Notes under the pieces: model-generated | What the model was told of the DNA's origin: nothing | Databases searched by the model: none | Seen by the model: the letters and a program-made list of their open reading frames with translations, nothing else | Position numbers and translations under genes: made by a program | Assembly (NCBI GenBank): GCA_016839875.1 | Contig: JAEOTK010000364.1 | Coordinates: forward strand, 1 to 29,469 | Length of the DNA: 29,469 bases | Reading direction: 5' to 3' | From: Candidatus Heimdallarchaeota archaeon | GTDB taxonomy: Archaea > Asgardarchaeota > Heimdallarchaeia > Heimdallarchaeales > Heimdallarchaeaceae | Shown: in pieces, positions 8,792 to 17,315 of the stretch | Layout of the letters: the number at the start of each line of letters is the position of its first letter | How positions within the stretch are numbered: position 1 is the first letter of the stretch

Positions 8792-11548
8792 ATGTCTATA
8801 TCCAAAGAACAACTAAAGGAAAGATTCAAAAAAGAAGACTATGAAGTCGCTCTTTTCAAGGAAAAGGGTTTCACACGAAAGCAATGTCCTATTTGTAACC
8901 ATAACTTTTGGACACTAGTACCAGAACAAGAAGTATGTGGAGATACTAGATGTGCTGGCGGATACAAATTCTTAGATAAGAAAGGCAAGAATCTGGATTT
9001 TGATAAAGCAATTAAAAGTTTAACAGATTTCTTCGTTAAAAATGGTCATACTGCCATAAGAGATTATCCTGTTGTTTCCAGATGGAGAGCTGATATGGAT
9101 TTCACAATTGCTTCAATTGCAGATTTCCAACCTTGGGTTTTAGAAGGTGTTATTGATCCTCCTGCGAATCCACTCGTAGTTCCCCAAATGTGCATTCGAA
9201 CTGGAGGTGAGTTTAGTGATATAGACAATATTGGCAAGACAGCTAGACATCTAACCAGTTTCGTTATGTTTGGTCAGCATTCATTTAATTCTGCGACTTT
9301 AACTGATGGATATTGGATGGATAGATGCTTGGAACTTAATTTCAAATATCTAACAGAAGAGTTAGCACTAAAACCTGAAGAAATATCTTATGTGGAAGGC
9401 ATATGGTCTGGTGGAGGTAATTTTGGTCCCAACCTAGAAGCAATGTCCTATGGAGTTGAAGTTGTAAATAATGTTTTCATTGCTTACGGATTTGAAAATG
9501 GTGCAGTAAAAAAACTAGATATGCAAGTTATTGATGTTGGTTGGGGATTGGAACGATTATCATGGTTTAGTCAAGGAACACCTACAATCTACGAAGCTAT
9601 TTTTCCTAAAGCTATTGAATATCTGCAAAAAGAAAATGGATACAAACCAGATCGTGATTTGTTACTAGAATATAGTAAATTATCTGGACTTTTAGCTGTT
9701 GAAGAAGCTAAAAATCTAAAGCAAGAAAGAATTCAGATGGCTAAAAATCTGGGTATGACCTATGATGAAATGATAGACAAATTAGGAAAACAAGAAGCCA
9801 TATATGCAATAGCGGATCATGCAAGAACACTTTCATTCACTATTGCAGATGGGGCAATTCCATCTAATGTGGGTGGTGGGTATAATCTCAGAGTGCTCCT
9901 AAGAAGGATAGTAGCTCTGAAAGAATTATTCAATCTTCAATTCTCTATTGGTAAGCTTTTTGATATGCAAATTGACCATTTATCTGTTTCTTATCCCAGA
10001 GTAAGGGAACATAGAGAAGATATTCACAAAATCATAGATATTGAAGTAAAAAGATATGAAGATACAAAAAACTCTGGAAGAAGGATAGTCAATCAGCTTC
10101 TCACTAAGCAGAAAGAATTCGATTTTAAAACTCTTCTTGATCTTTATCAAAATAATGGTATCAATCCTCTTATGATTAAAGAATTAGCCAAAGAGAAGAA
10201 TGTAGAAGTAGATGTTCCTGATGATTTTTACATTAAAATGGAAGATATTCTTGTTAAGCAAGCTTTGAAAGAGAAGAAGATCAAAGAAGAGGAAATTGAG
10301 TTTAAAGAAGAACACACAACTCAACAAGCATTTTATGAGGATGTTTACAAAACCGAATTTGAAGCAAAAGTTGTAAGTGTTATTAATGACCACTATCTTG
10401 TTCTTGATACAACTTTATTCTACCCAACAGGTGGTGGACAGATACACGATATTGGTACTATTGAAGCAGATGGAAATGAATTCCATGTAGAAGATGTTTT
10501 CAAGAAAGGTCCTACAATTGTGCACAAAACAACAGAAAAATTCTCTCTAAAAGCTGGTGTAAAAATTAAAGGAAAAATTGATGGAAAACGAAGATTAGCA
10601 ATAATGCGTCATCATACTGCAGTTCATGTCGTGAATAATGCTGCAAGGGAAGTTTTAGGTCAGCATGTTTGGCAAGCTGGTGCAGATAAAACAGAAGAAA
10701 AAGCAAGACTTGATGTTACTCATTATCAATCTATTTCATTTGAAGAACTACAAAGAATAGAGATGCTAGCTAATAAAATTGTGTTTGAAAATCGGTCTAT
10801 ATCAAAAATCAATCTAGATAGAGATGAAGCAGAAAAAGACTATGGCTTCCAAATTTATCAAGGAGGAGTTGTGCCTGGTAAAACTCTTCATATTGTTTCT
10901 GTAACTGATTGGGATATTGAAGCATGTGGAGGGACACATCTTGATAATACTGGTGAGATTGGAATAATCAGATTAACAAGTAGTGAAAGAATACAAGATG
11001 GTGTTGTTAGGATAGAGATTCTAGCAGGAGAACCAGCACTGAAGTATATACAAGGACAGGAATCATTGCTGTTTGAATCAGCTTCAATACTTAGCATTGA
11101 ACCTAAAATCCTACCAAAAACAGCAAAACGATTCTTTAATGAATGGAAAGAACAGAAGAAAACAATCGAAGCTCTGAACAAGCAAATTGCAGAACTACAA
11201 TTTTCTCCTTCAAAAGTTCAATCAAAGAAAATTAAAGATGTTGATGTAATCGTTAAGCAAACAACAGGTAATCAAAAGGAGCTAATAGTACAAGCTGCTG
11301 AAGCAGTTAAATCATTTGAGAAAGGATTATGCATACTGTTCTCAAAGCAGGAAAAGAAGGTTCTCATAGTTTGTTCCAGATCTCCAAATTCTAATTTGGA
11401 TATCTCAAACATTATACAAGAGATTTCATCGTTACTCGGTGGTTCAGGAGGAGGAAAAGGAGATATTGCAGTAGGTGGAGGACCTAATATTGACAAACTT
11501 CCAGAGGTCCTTAAAGAAGTAAATAGGATAATAGAATCAAAAGTATAA
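8792..11548 (+). CDS. alaS: Alanyl-tRNA synthetase (archaeal type)
   Basis: 918 aa, the usual archaeal length. It charges tRNA-Ala and hydrolyses misacylated Ser/Gly-tRNA. The N-terminus has the archaeal cysteine-rich extension (CPICNHNF...CGDTRC). The class II core includes DYPVVSRWRADMDFTIASI and FGQHSFNSATLTDGYWMDR. The editing domain has the zinc ligands H607-x3-H611 (HHTAVH) and C712-x3-H716 (CGGTH). The C-Ala end carries the glycine-rich GGSGGGKGDIAVGGG. All catalytic and editing residues that I can see are intact. It is monocistronic, with its own TATA box and a T-run after the stop. Confidence 0.97.
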   Translation: MSISKEQLKERFKKEDYEVALFKEKGFTRKQCPICNHNFWTLVPEQEVCGDTRCAGGYKFLDKKGKNLDFDKAIKSLTDFFVKNGHTAIRDYPVVSRWRADMDFTIASIADFQPWVLEGVIDPPANPLVVPQMCIRTGGEFSDIDNIGKTARHLTSFVMFGQHSFNSATLTDGYWMDRCLELNFKYLTEELALKPEEISYVEGIWSGGGNFGPNLEAMSYGVEVVNNVFIAYGFENGAVKKLDMQVIDVGWGLERLSWFSQGTPTIYEAIFPKAIEYLQKENGYKPDRDLLLEYSKLSGLLAVEEAKNLKQERIQMAKNLGMTYDEMIDKLGKQEAIYAIADHARTLSFTIADGAIPSNVGGGYNLRVLLRRIVALKELFNLQFSIGKLFDMQIDHLSVSYPRVREHREDIHKIIDIEVKRYEDTKNSGRRIVNQLLTKQKEFDFKTLLDLYQNNGINPLMIKELAKEKNVEVDVPDDFYIKMEDILVKQALKEKKIKEEEIEFKEEHTTQQAFYEDVYKTEFEAKVVSVINDHYLVLDTTLFYPTGGGQIHDIGTIEADGNEFHVEDVFKKGPTIVHKTTEKFSLKAGVKIKGKIDGKRRLAIMRHHTAVHVVNNAAREVLGQHVWQAGADKTEEKARLDVTHYQSISFEELQRIEMLANKIVFENRSISKINLDRDEAEKDYGFQIYQGGVVPGKTLHIVSVTDWDIEACGGTHLDNTGEIGIIRLTSSERIQDGVVRIEILAGEPALKYIQGQESLLFESASILSIEPKILPKTAKRFFNEWKEQKKTIEALNKQIAELQFSPSKVQSKKIKDVDVIVKQTTGNQKELIVQAAEAVKSFEKGLCILFSKQEKKVLIVCSRSPNSNLDISNIIQEISSLLGGSGGGKGDIAVGGGPNIDKLPEVLKEVNRIIESKV

Positions 11549-11594
11549 GGATGATAGCTGCAAGTTATTAATCTTCTAATATTGGATCATCAGT

Positions 11595-11948
11595 CTATAG
11601 TTTTTTTTGCTCCTCTAATCTAACTGGAGATAATGAACGAATCTCAATAGGTACAGAGTTTGGTGCAACCATTACAGTTTCTGCAGAAACCATTTTTAAC
11701 GTTGCATGTAATTTAGAAGATTGGTCTTTGAGAGATTTCAAAAAATCCCTTTTTCTTTCAGGAAAAGAAGCAATTCGACTGATATTTAAAAATATTAAAT
11801 TCCCTTCTTCAACCTCTTCCATTATTCGATCAGTTTTTACTACATCCACTAGAGAAAAGAACTTAACTCCAGGTGGTTTTTCTGCAGCAATATTTTCTTC
11901 TTTAGTTACATTGGATGATTGACGAGAAAATTTCCTCTTAAGAGCCAT
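11595..11948 (-). CDS. sepF: Archaeal SepF-like cell division protein
   Basis: 117 aa from the ATG at 11948; a TTG at 11969 would add seven residues, but the ATG has an AGGTG about 10 nt upstream and is preferred. The C-terminal ~80 residues match the SepF core: KFFSLVDVVKTDRIMEEVEEGNLIFLNIS, a helix (RKRDFLKSLKDQSSKL), then VSAETVMVAPNSVPIEI, like the family's strand-helix-strand with the 'vlvtP..v.i' end. The basic N-terminus (MALKRKFSRQ) resembles the short membrane-targeting helix of SepF. In archaea SepF tethers FtsZ to the membrane and was described in most FtsZ-containing lineages. It converges with alaS and lies upstream of nothing obviously divisome-related. Recognition is by pattern only and could be wrong. 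Confidence 0.7.
   Translation of the reverse strand: MALKRKFSRQSSNVTKEENIAAEKPPGVKFFSLVDVVKTDRIMEEVEEGNLIFLNISRIASFPERKRDFLKSLKDQSSKLHATLKMVSAETVMVAPNSVPIEIRSLSPVRLEEQKKL
11601..11608 (+). terminator. T-run terminator of alaS
   Basis: Eight T on the + strand, 53 nt after the alaS stop. The tract lies inside the last codons of the convergent sepF gene, where it encodes lysines on the other strand. Confidence 0.4.
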
Positions 11949-12068
11949 AGGTTTTACACCTAATATCAAAAACTGAGAATCATCTTAAAAGCAGATTAAT
12001 ACAGTAGTAACATGAGGGTAATACTAGTTAAGATTGAAAAATGAACAAAAGAAAAGGAAGAAGCTTAA

Positions 12069-13022
12069 CTAGAACTTCCAAGGATCGCGTATATATACAG
12101 GTGCGCTTGCTGCTCCGCGTTTAACAATTACATCAGAGAATTCTAAAGCATCAACAATTTCGCGAAATCTATTTCGTAATGTTACAGGTGTTGTTTTGGC
12201 TGCTTTGGCAACTTGCTGTTGTGTTCTTCTTTCACCAGTTCTTATTCCTGCAATGTAGATTGCTGCAGCAGCAACACTCAATGGATTCTTTCCCATATCC
12301 AATCTTCTTGATTTGCTTTCCTCAAGAATTTTTAATGCTTCATTCTGAGTTGCTGTTGTTAAATCAAGTTCATTACATAATTTTGATAATAAAACTGCTG
12401 GGTCAATTGGAGTTGGTTTTATGTTTAATTCTTGAACATATAACCTGAAACATCTAGCGATTACTTTTCTGTCAGCATGAATGTGCTTTTCTATATCTTT
12501 CAAAGTTGTTGGATTATTATACTGTCTTGCTGCAATATATACAGCAGCAGCTACCATAGATTCTATACTTCGACCTCGGATTAGATCAGCTTTCAAAGCT
12601 TTTCTATAAGTTGTAGCAGCTGATTCTGCTATTTCATCACTTAATTCTAACTGGCTGACCATTCTCTTTAATTCTCTAAGAGCAATTCGAAGATTCCTAA
12701 TTTGAGATCTGGAATCTCTTTTGTTCAACCATCGTAATCTTCTCATTTTAGCCATGACATTTGGATCAAGTTTTTTACCAAATATGTCCATATTTCCAAA
12801 ACTAATTTGTGAGGACACACCGTAGTCAGATTTCAATGCTGAAATAGGTGCGCCTGTTCTGCTTCGTGCAGCTCTTTCTTCACCTGAAAAAGCTCTCCAC
12901 TCCGGTGATGTATCAATTAATTTGGAAACCACTAACCCACAGTTACTGCAAATAGATTCACCTCTAGTGTAATCATCTACAATTTCTTCTGAATTGCAAT
13001 TAGGGCAGCGATCTCTACTCAT
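12069..13022 (-). CDS. tfb: Transcription initiation factor IIB (TFB)
   Basis: 317 aa. TFB recruits RNA polymerase to TBP-bound TATA boxes and reads the BRE. The N-terminal zinc ribbon has C6, C9, C25 and C28 (CPNC...CSNC). It is followed by the B-reader/linker region (SPEWRAFSGEERAARSRTGAP), and then two cyclin repeats (about 105-200 and 205-300) with the typical IAARQYNNPTTLKDI and IAGIRTGERRTQQQVAKAA stretches. The length and all domains are complete. It has a strong own TATA box and a very short leader. Whether the genome has further TFB paralogues cannot be seen here. Confidence 0.97.
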   Translation of the reverse strand: MSRDRCPNCNSEEIVDDYTRGESICSNCGLVVSKLIDTSPEWRAFSGEERAARSRTGAPISALKSDYGVSSQISFGNMDIFGKKLDPNVMAKMRRLRWLNKRDSRSQIRNLRIALRELKRMVSQLELSDEIAESAATTYRKALKADLIRGRSIESMVAAAVYIAARQYNNPTTLKDIEKHIHADRKVIARCFRLYVQELNIKPTPIDPAVLLSKLCNELDLTTATQNEALKILEESKSRRLDMGKNPLSVAAAAIYIAGIRTGERRTQQQVAKAAKTTPVTLRNRFREIVDALEFSDVIVKRGAASAPVYIRDPWKF

Positions 13023-13054
13023 CCATTCACTCTCTATGTCAAGATACGCATGGA

Positions 13055-13066
13055 CATATATAAATC
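13055..13066 (-). promoter_or_regulatory. TATA box of tfb
   Basis: On the minus strand the sequence reads gatttatatatg, a near-ideal archaeal TATA box, centred ~38 nt before the tfb ATG. This predicts a leader of about ten nucleotides. Confidence 0.6.
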
Positions 13067-13229
13067 TAGCTAATCAAATGTAGATAGAAGAGCCCTAATA
13101 CGTAAATTCGGCACGTATAGAAATCACTTAATTAAATAAAAAATACGATATTTTAATTTATCAATTCAATTTTAAAGAAAAAAGTACTTAATTATAAATT
13201 GAAGAAAAGTAAAGAGAAGAAAATGTATT

Positions 13230-15122
13230 TTATGACTTGTGTCTGATTCTCTTCCTTCGATATACTATGAAACCTGTCAGAGTTAGGAGAGTGAGAGCAC
13301 CTGAAATTGCATACGGAGTCTCAAGAGGAGTGGTTATAACCTCTGGCAGTACAATATTGAATTCTATGTAAGAATTATATTCATTTCCAGCTTTATCCAC
13401 AGCTGATATCTTTACAGTATAATTACCACTGAGCACATAATAATGGAAAGCATAAGTATCATCAGTTACATTAAGAATAGTTCCATCATCCCAGTCAATA
13501 TATACATATAGAATTCCTGAATAATCATCACTATAACTAAACTCTAATTCAACATATCCATTTTCTATTGCTGTTTCATTATCTGAGAAACTAGATATTT
13601 CCAGTAATGGTGGTGTAAAATCTAAATAGATGAAACTGGATGTATCATTTGTTGTTCCTAATGATGTATTCACATACAAAACAACAGTAAAAGATGCAGA
13701 TGCTCCGCCTACACTGTATGTGTGTGTTGTTTCAACATATTCTTGACCATTTTCCTCTAGAACAAAGAGGGTAAGATTTTCTAATGGAGTTCCATCTCCG
13801 TAGTCAAACAATACTCCAGTAATATTTCCTCTTACTGTATCAATATCACAAGTGAAAACTATTGTTTCATTATTGAAATAAGTTCCATTCAATGGATGAA
13901 TTGATAATACAGGTACAGAATTGAAGATTTCAATGGTTCTTAGTGTGAATGTTTCATTGTAATATTCTCCATAGTAGATATTATAAGCTTCATAATGAAT
14001 GATGTTGCCTAGATCAAACACACCTATTGAAACATTGAATTCCCTAATAGTATCATTGAAACCATTTAGTTTTGTATAATTATATTCAGCTCCAAGAATC
14101 CCTTCACTCAAGGTCCAAGGAACAATCTCTGTATCATTTGTAGAACTTTCAGTTACATAATACTGAATTCCAAAGGTTTCAACATCAGTGGCATTAGCTG
14201 TTTTAATCGTAAAATCTACGCTATCCACATCAGTATGTGACTCACTTAAGATGGTCCTTGAGTTGAAATAGAAACCATTGTTTATTCTATAAATGTTCAA
14301 ACTATCTCGTAACTCGTTTGTACCTCCCCAGGTGTCCCAACCATGGGAATTATTTGCACAGAAATATATTGTTCTTGCAGTAAGTGTTATTGTTGTATTA
14401 AATGTTTCAAATTGAGGAATAGATGAATTATACCAATCCAGTTTAATGAAAGTTATATCAGAATCAAAGATATTTAATGAAGCATTAAAGATTTTATCTC
14501 TGTATACTGAAAGAGCCAAGGTAACATTATCTTCAGGAGTACCACCATAAACTTTATAGCTTATAGATATTGTGTGGTTAGTTTGATTTGAAGGTGCATA
14601 ATATTCATTAGGAGTGGGGGTTTGTGTTGCATTAACTATACTGTGAAACTCTGGGGGGAGTCCTTCCTCATTTACGAACAAATAATGCCATGGTTCTAAA
14701 TGATTGAATACTTCAACTTCTTCATAGGTTCCATTTGTTTTCAAACCAATGTAACCGTACCCTTTGAAGATTGTATTCCCAGTGAGTGTAAATGTTCCGG
14801 TATAGTAAGATCTATCGACAGCCGAACTAGAATAATTTAACTCTAAGCTCACACTTGGATCCATATCTAATCCAGATCCACTTCCAACTATTACAACTCC
14901 GCTTACACCAACAAAACGGTCAACAGAGTACTCAACTGTTATTTCAGTTTCATTGGGAAAGTTAATACCAGCATATGTTTCAAATCCTTCTGCTGTAAAT
15001 CCTTCAAAAACAGGTTCTGCTGTACTTGCAGCTTTTACATTGTTGTTTAACAAATGTCCCATAGTAAATGAAAATGCTATTATTGTAAGTAATAGTAAAG
15101 TGCTTGCTTTTCTGTTTCTCAT
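13230..15122 (-). CDS. Large cell-surface glycoprotein with PKD/Ig-like domains and C-terminal anchor
   Basis: 630 aa. The N-terminal signal peptide is clear (MRNRKAS then LLLLTIIAFSFTMG; cleavage near KAAS, ~residue 32). The rest is beta-rich and very rich in N-x-S/T sequons (NTT, NDT, NGT, NET, NYT and more), as in N-glycosylated archaeal surface proteins. Two PKD-like modules are visible: FDYGDGTPLENLTL with a later HTYSVGG, and IDWDDGTILNVTDD followed by GNYTVKISAVDKAGNEY. A C-terminal hydrophobic helix (AISGALTLLTLTGFIVY) and RRKRIRHKS anchor it in the membrane with the bulk outside. It could be an S-layer-associated or adhesion protein; no enzymatic motif is seen. A TATA-like element (15153-15165, minus strand) lies ~37 nt upstream of its ATG. 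Confidence 0.82.
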   Translation of the reverse strand: MRNRKASTLLLLTIIAFSFTMGHLLNNNVKAASTAEPVFEGFTAEGFETYAGINFPNETEITVEYSVDRFVGVSGVVIVGSGSGLDMDPSVSLELNYSSSAVDRSYYTGTFTLTGNTIFKGYGYIGLKTNGTYEEVEVFNHLEPWHYLFVNEEGLPPEFHSIVNATQTPTPNEYYAPSNQTNHTISISYKVYGGTPEDNVTLALSVYRDKIFNASLNIFDSDITFIKLDWYNSSIPQFETFNTTITLTARTIYFCANNSHGWDTWGGTNELRDSLNIYRINNGFYFNSRTILSESHTDVDSVDFTIKTANATDVETFGIQYYVTESSTNDTEIVPWTLSEGILGAEYNYTKLNGFNDTIREFNVSIGVFDLGNIIHYEAYNIYYGEYYNETFTLRTIEIFNSVPVLSIHPLNGTYFNNETIVFTCDIDTVRGNITGVLFDYGDGTPLENLTLFVLEENGQEYVETTHTYSVGGASASFTVVLYVNTSLGTTNDTSSFIYLDFTPPLLEISSFSDNETAIENGYVELEFSYSDDYSGILYVYIDWDDGTILNVTDDTYAFHYYVLSGNYTVKISAVDKAGNEYNSYIEFNIVLPEVITTPLETPYAISGALTLLTLTGFIVYRRKRIRHKS

Positions 15123-15211
15123 ATATTCTCACTTTGTCCGTGCTTGGTAGTGGTATTTTACACCTTTTTTATGCTTTTTGTCTAATACCTTTTTATGAAA
15201 TTATGTTTTCT

Positions 15212-15766
15212 TCATTCTTTGAATGTAAATGGATCAAAAACAACAAAGGATGCAGAGCAACCAAATTTTTTTGTAACAATCAATTGAGATGTTATTGTTT
15301 TTAATCCTGAATCTCCCCATGTTAGATCGAGACTAGCTTTTCTTTTTTCAGCCATATTTCTAACCCCAATTATCGCTGCGTTTTTCACGTTTTCTAGATC
15401 TTTTCCATTAGTTTCATATGCAAGCATGAAGCATTTTAGCTCTCCTTTTATTTCAAGCATTACTTTGGCTAATGCTATACAACTTGCTATAGTATCACCT
15501 TTTTTCCCACTTCTAATTGATCGAACAACATAGAGTATTTCACTAATTGGAAGCAACCTTAATTCATCTTTTATTGGAATGTATGTAATTCCGTTTTTCT
15601 TATCAATGGTTGGAAAGATTTCTTCAGAAGGTGGGATAGAAGAAACCGCAACATGATTCTGATACCCCAATCCGGAATCTAGAAAAGCAAAATCAACTGC
15701 TTCTAATTCTGAATTCTCAGACTCTCCTATTCCAGAAGATAACCAGAATCTTGTAGGGGTTGTCAT
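15212..15766 (-). CDS. pdaD: Pyruvoyl-dependent arginine decarboxylase
   Basis: 184 aa. It matches the PvlArgDC family: start TPTRFWLSSGIGESE, then the self-cleavage site HVAVSSIPP with Ser42-Ser43. In the family the bond between these serines breaks to give a small beta chain and an alpha chain whose new N-terminus becomes the pyruvoyl group. The glutamate in CFMLAYE is in the place of the family's catalytic acid. The enzyme converts arginine to agmatine, the first step of archaeal polyamine synthesis. The length is between typical archaeal and chlamydial members. It is divergent from glutamine synthetase, and a TATA-like gtttaaataatt (15795-15806) lies ~35 nt upstream. Confidence 0.9.
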   Translation of the reverse strand: MTTPTRFWLSSGIGESENSELEAVDFAFLDSGLGYQNHVAVSSIPPSEEIFPTIDKKNGITYIPIKDELRLLPISEILYVVRSIRSGKKGDTIASCIALAKVMLEIKGELKCFMLAYETNGKDLENVKNAAIIGVRNMAEKRKASLDLTWGDSGLKTITSQLIVTKKFGCSASFVVFDPFTFKE

Positions 15767-15865
15767 CGGGTTTCTGAAGACGCATCTTTATCGAGTTTAA
15801 ATAATTGTCGAAGAGGTAGATTTACTAGTATATACATAAACAGCTGAAAAGTAGTATCGAAAAAC

Positions 15866-15877
15866 TATATATATAAT
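15866..15877 (+). promoter_or_regulatory. TATA box of glnA
   Basis: A tatatatataat stretch is centred ~49 nt before the glnA ATG at 15920, predicting a leader of roughly 20 nt that contains a purine-rich AAAAGG directly before the start codon. Confidence 0.55.
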
Positions 15878-15919
15878 CCTAATTCTTCTCGTATAAACAA
15901 TTGAGCCAGGTTGAAAAGG

Positions 15920-17215
15920 ATGGATGATCTAAAATCTTTCTACAAGGAAAAACAAATCGAATTTATTCAGTTTCAATTCACTACAATTTTTGGAGATTTA
16001 AAAGCAGTTGAATTTCCCTCAAATATTTGGGACGAAATGAGTGGTGGTACAGGTGTAGATGGATCATCATTAGGTTTTCTAGAAACTGAACAAAGTGATA
16101 TGAAAGTGATTCCTGATTACAAAACACTTGGCATCATTCCTTGGGAACCAAGAGTGGCAAGATTCATTTGCGATATCCATGACAATGACGGAAAACCTCA
16201 TCCAACAGATCCGAGAAGTATTCTAAAGAGAACTATTAACAAAGCAAATGATTTAGGATTCAGTTATAAGACAAGACCTGAGCTCGAATGGTTCTTCTTA
16301 GATGAAGATTTAGAACCAGTAGAGAATGGACAATATATGGATACATTGCCATATGATGTTCTAGGAGTGCTTCGTCGATCCATAGCACTCGATATGATGT
16401 CAATGAATATACCTGTAAAAACTATCCATCATGAGTGTGCAAATGGACAGCAGGAAATTGAGTTTATGGTTCAAGATGCCCTTATTCAAGCTGATAATAC
16501 TCAAACAGCGAAATTAATAATTAAAGCTGAATCTCTTTTCGATGAAGTTATTGCTACTTTCATGCCAAAACCTTTTGCAGATCAAGCTGGATCTGGATTT
16601 CATATCCATCAGTATATAGCAAGAGAAGGAAAGAACATATTTGCAGGTGAAGGAGAGGATATTAGTGAAAACCTAAGGTTCTTTGTTGGTGGAATATTGG
16701 AACATGTAGATGCCATGACAGCGTTTTTCAACCCTACTACAAACTCCTACAAACGTCTCGTTCCAGGACATGAAGCTCCAGTTTTCAAATCCTGGGGAGT
16801 TGGTAATAGAACAGCTCTGATACGAATTCCAGGTTATGAAAAGAAAGCAAGAATTGAATATCGAGCAACAGATGGTGCGAGTAACATCTATTTAGCTTCA
16901 GCTTTATTGCTAGCAGCTGGTCTTGAAGGTATAAAGAAAAAATTGGAACCAATAGAACCGACAACTAAGAATATAGAGAAGCTTACTTCAGAAGAAAGGA
17001 AAAACATGGGCATAACACAATTACCTCAAAACCTTGGTGAAGCTTTGGATAATTTAGAACAAAGTACTTTTGTTTCTGATATTCTTGGTAAGGATATTGT
17101 GGAGATTTTTCTTGAAGTAAAAAGAGATGAATTAAAACAATTTTCAGAAGCAAAAAGTAAGGGAACAGATGAAGAGTGGGAATGGGAATACGACAAATAT
17201 TTGGAAAGAGCTTGA
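15920..17215 (+). CDS. glnA: Glutamine synthetase, type I
   Basis: 431 aa from the ATG at 15920; an in-frame TTG at 15911 would add three residues, but the ATG is the better start. It makes glutamine from glutamate, ammonia and ATP. Family signatures: the N-terminal beta-grasp with FIQFQFTTIFGDLKAVEFP; the metal-binding glutamate region RPELEWFF; GSGFHIHQ; NSYKRLVPGHEAP; and ARIEYRATDGASNIYLASAL. The region that carries the adenylylated tyrosine in enterobacterial GlnA reads KNIEKLTSEERKNMG and lacks a tyrosine, so control by adenylylation is unlikely. It has its own promoter and is divergent from arginine decarboxylase. Confidence 0.96.
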   Translation: MDDLKSFYKEKQIEFIQFQFTTIFGDLKAVEFPSNIWDEMSGGTGVDGSSLGFLETEQSDMKVIPDYKTLGIIPWEPRVARFICDIHDNDGKPHPTDPRSILKRTINKANDLGFSYKTRPELEWFFLDEDLEPVENGQYMDTLPYDVLGVLRRSIALDMMSMNIPVKTIHHECANGQQEIEFMVQDALIQADNTQTAKLIIKAESLFDEVIATFMPKPFADQAGSGFHIHQYIAREGKNIFAGEGEDISENLRFFVGGILEHVDAMTAFFNPTTNSYKRLVPGHEAPVFKSWGVGNRTALIRIPGYEKKARIEYRATDGASNIYLASALLLAAGLEGIKKKLEPIEPTTKNIEKLTSEERKNMGITQLPQNLGEALDNLEQSTFVSDILGKDIVEIFLEVKRDELKQFSEAKSKGTDEEWEWEYDKYLERA

Positions 17216-17315
17216 GCTGATTCCCACCTTATATTTTGAAATTAGAAAACCTATTGTTCAGAATAAAGTAAGGTTAATAAGTCACGTTAATCAATATTAG
17301 ATTAATATTTTAGAG

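Noticed and set aside
10184..11496. Several minus-strand open frames inside alaS
   Set aside because: alaS is unambiguous over the whole span; the antisense frames show no family motif.
11728..11922. Plus-strand 64-aa frame opposite sepF
   Set aside because: The minus-strand frame has the SepF pattern and a plausible ribosome binding site; the + frame has neither.
12179..12448. Plus-strand 89-aa hydrophobic open frame inside tfb
   Set aside because: It is antisense to the well-conserved cyclin repeats; Leu/Phe richness comes from reading Lys/Glu/Ala codons backwards.
15104..15304. Plus-strand 66-aa frame across the gap between the surface protein and arginine decarboxylase
   Set aside because: It overlaps both minus-strand genes and their promoter region, and its Cys/Phe-rich composition is not protein-like.
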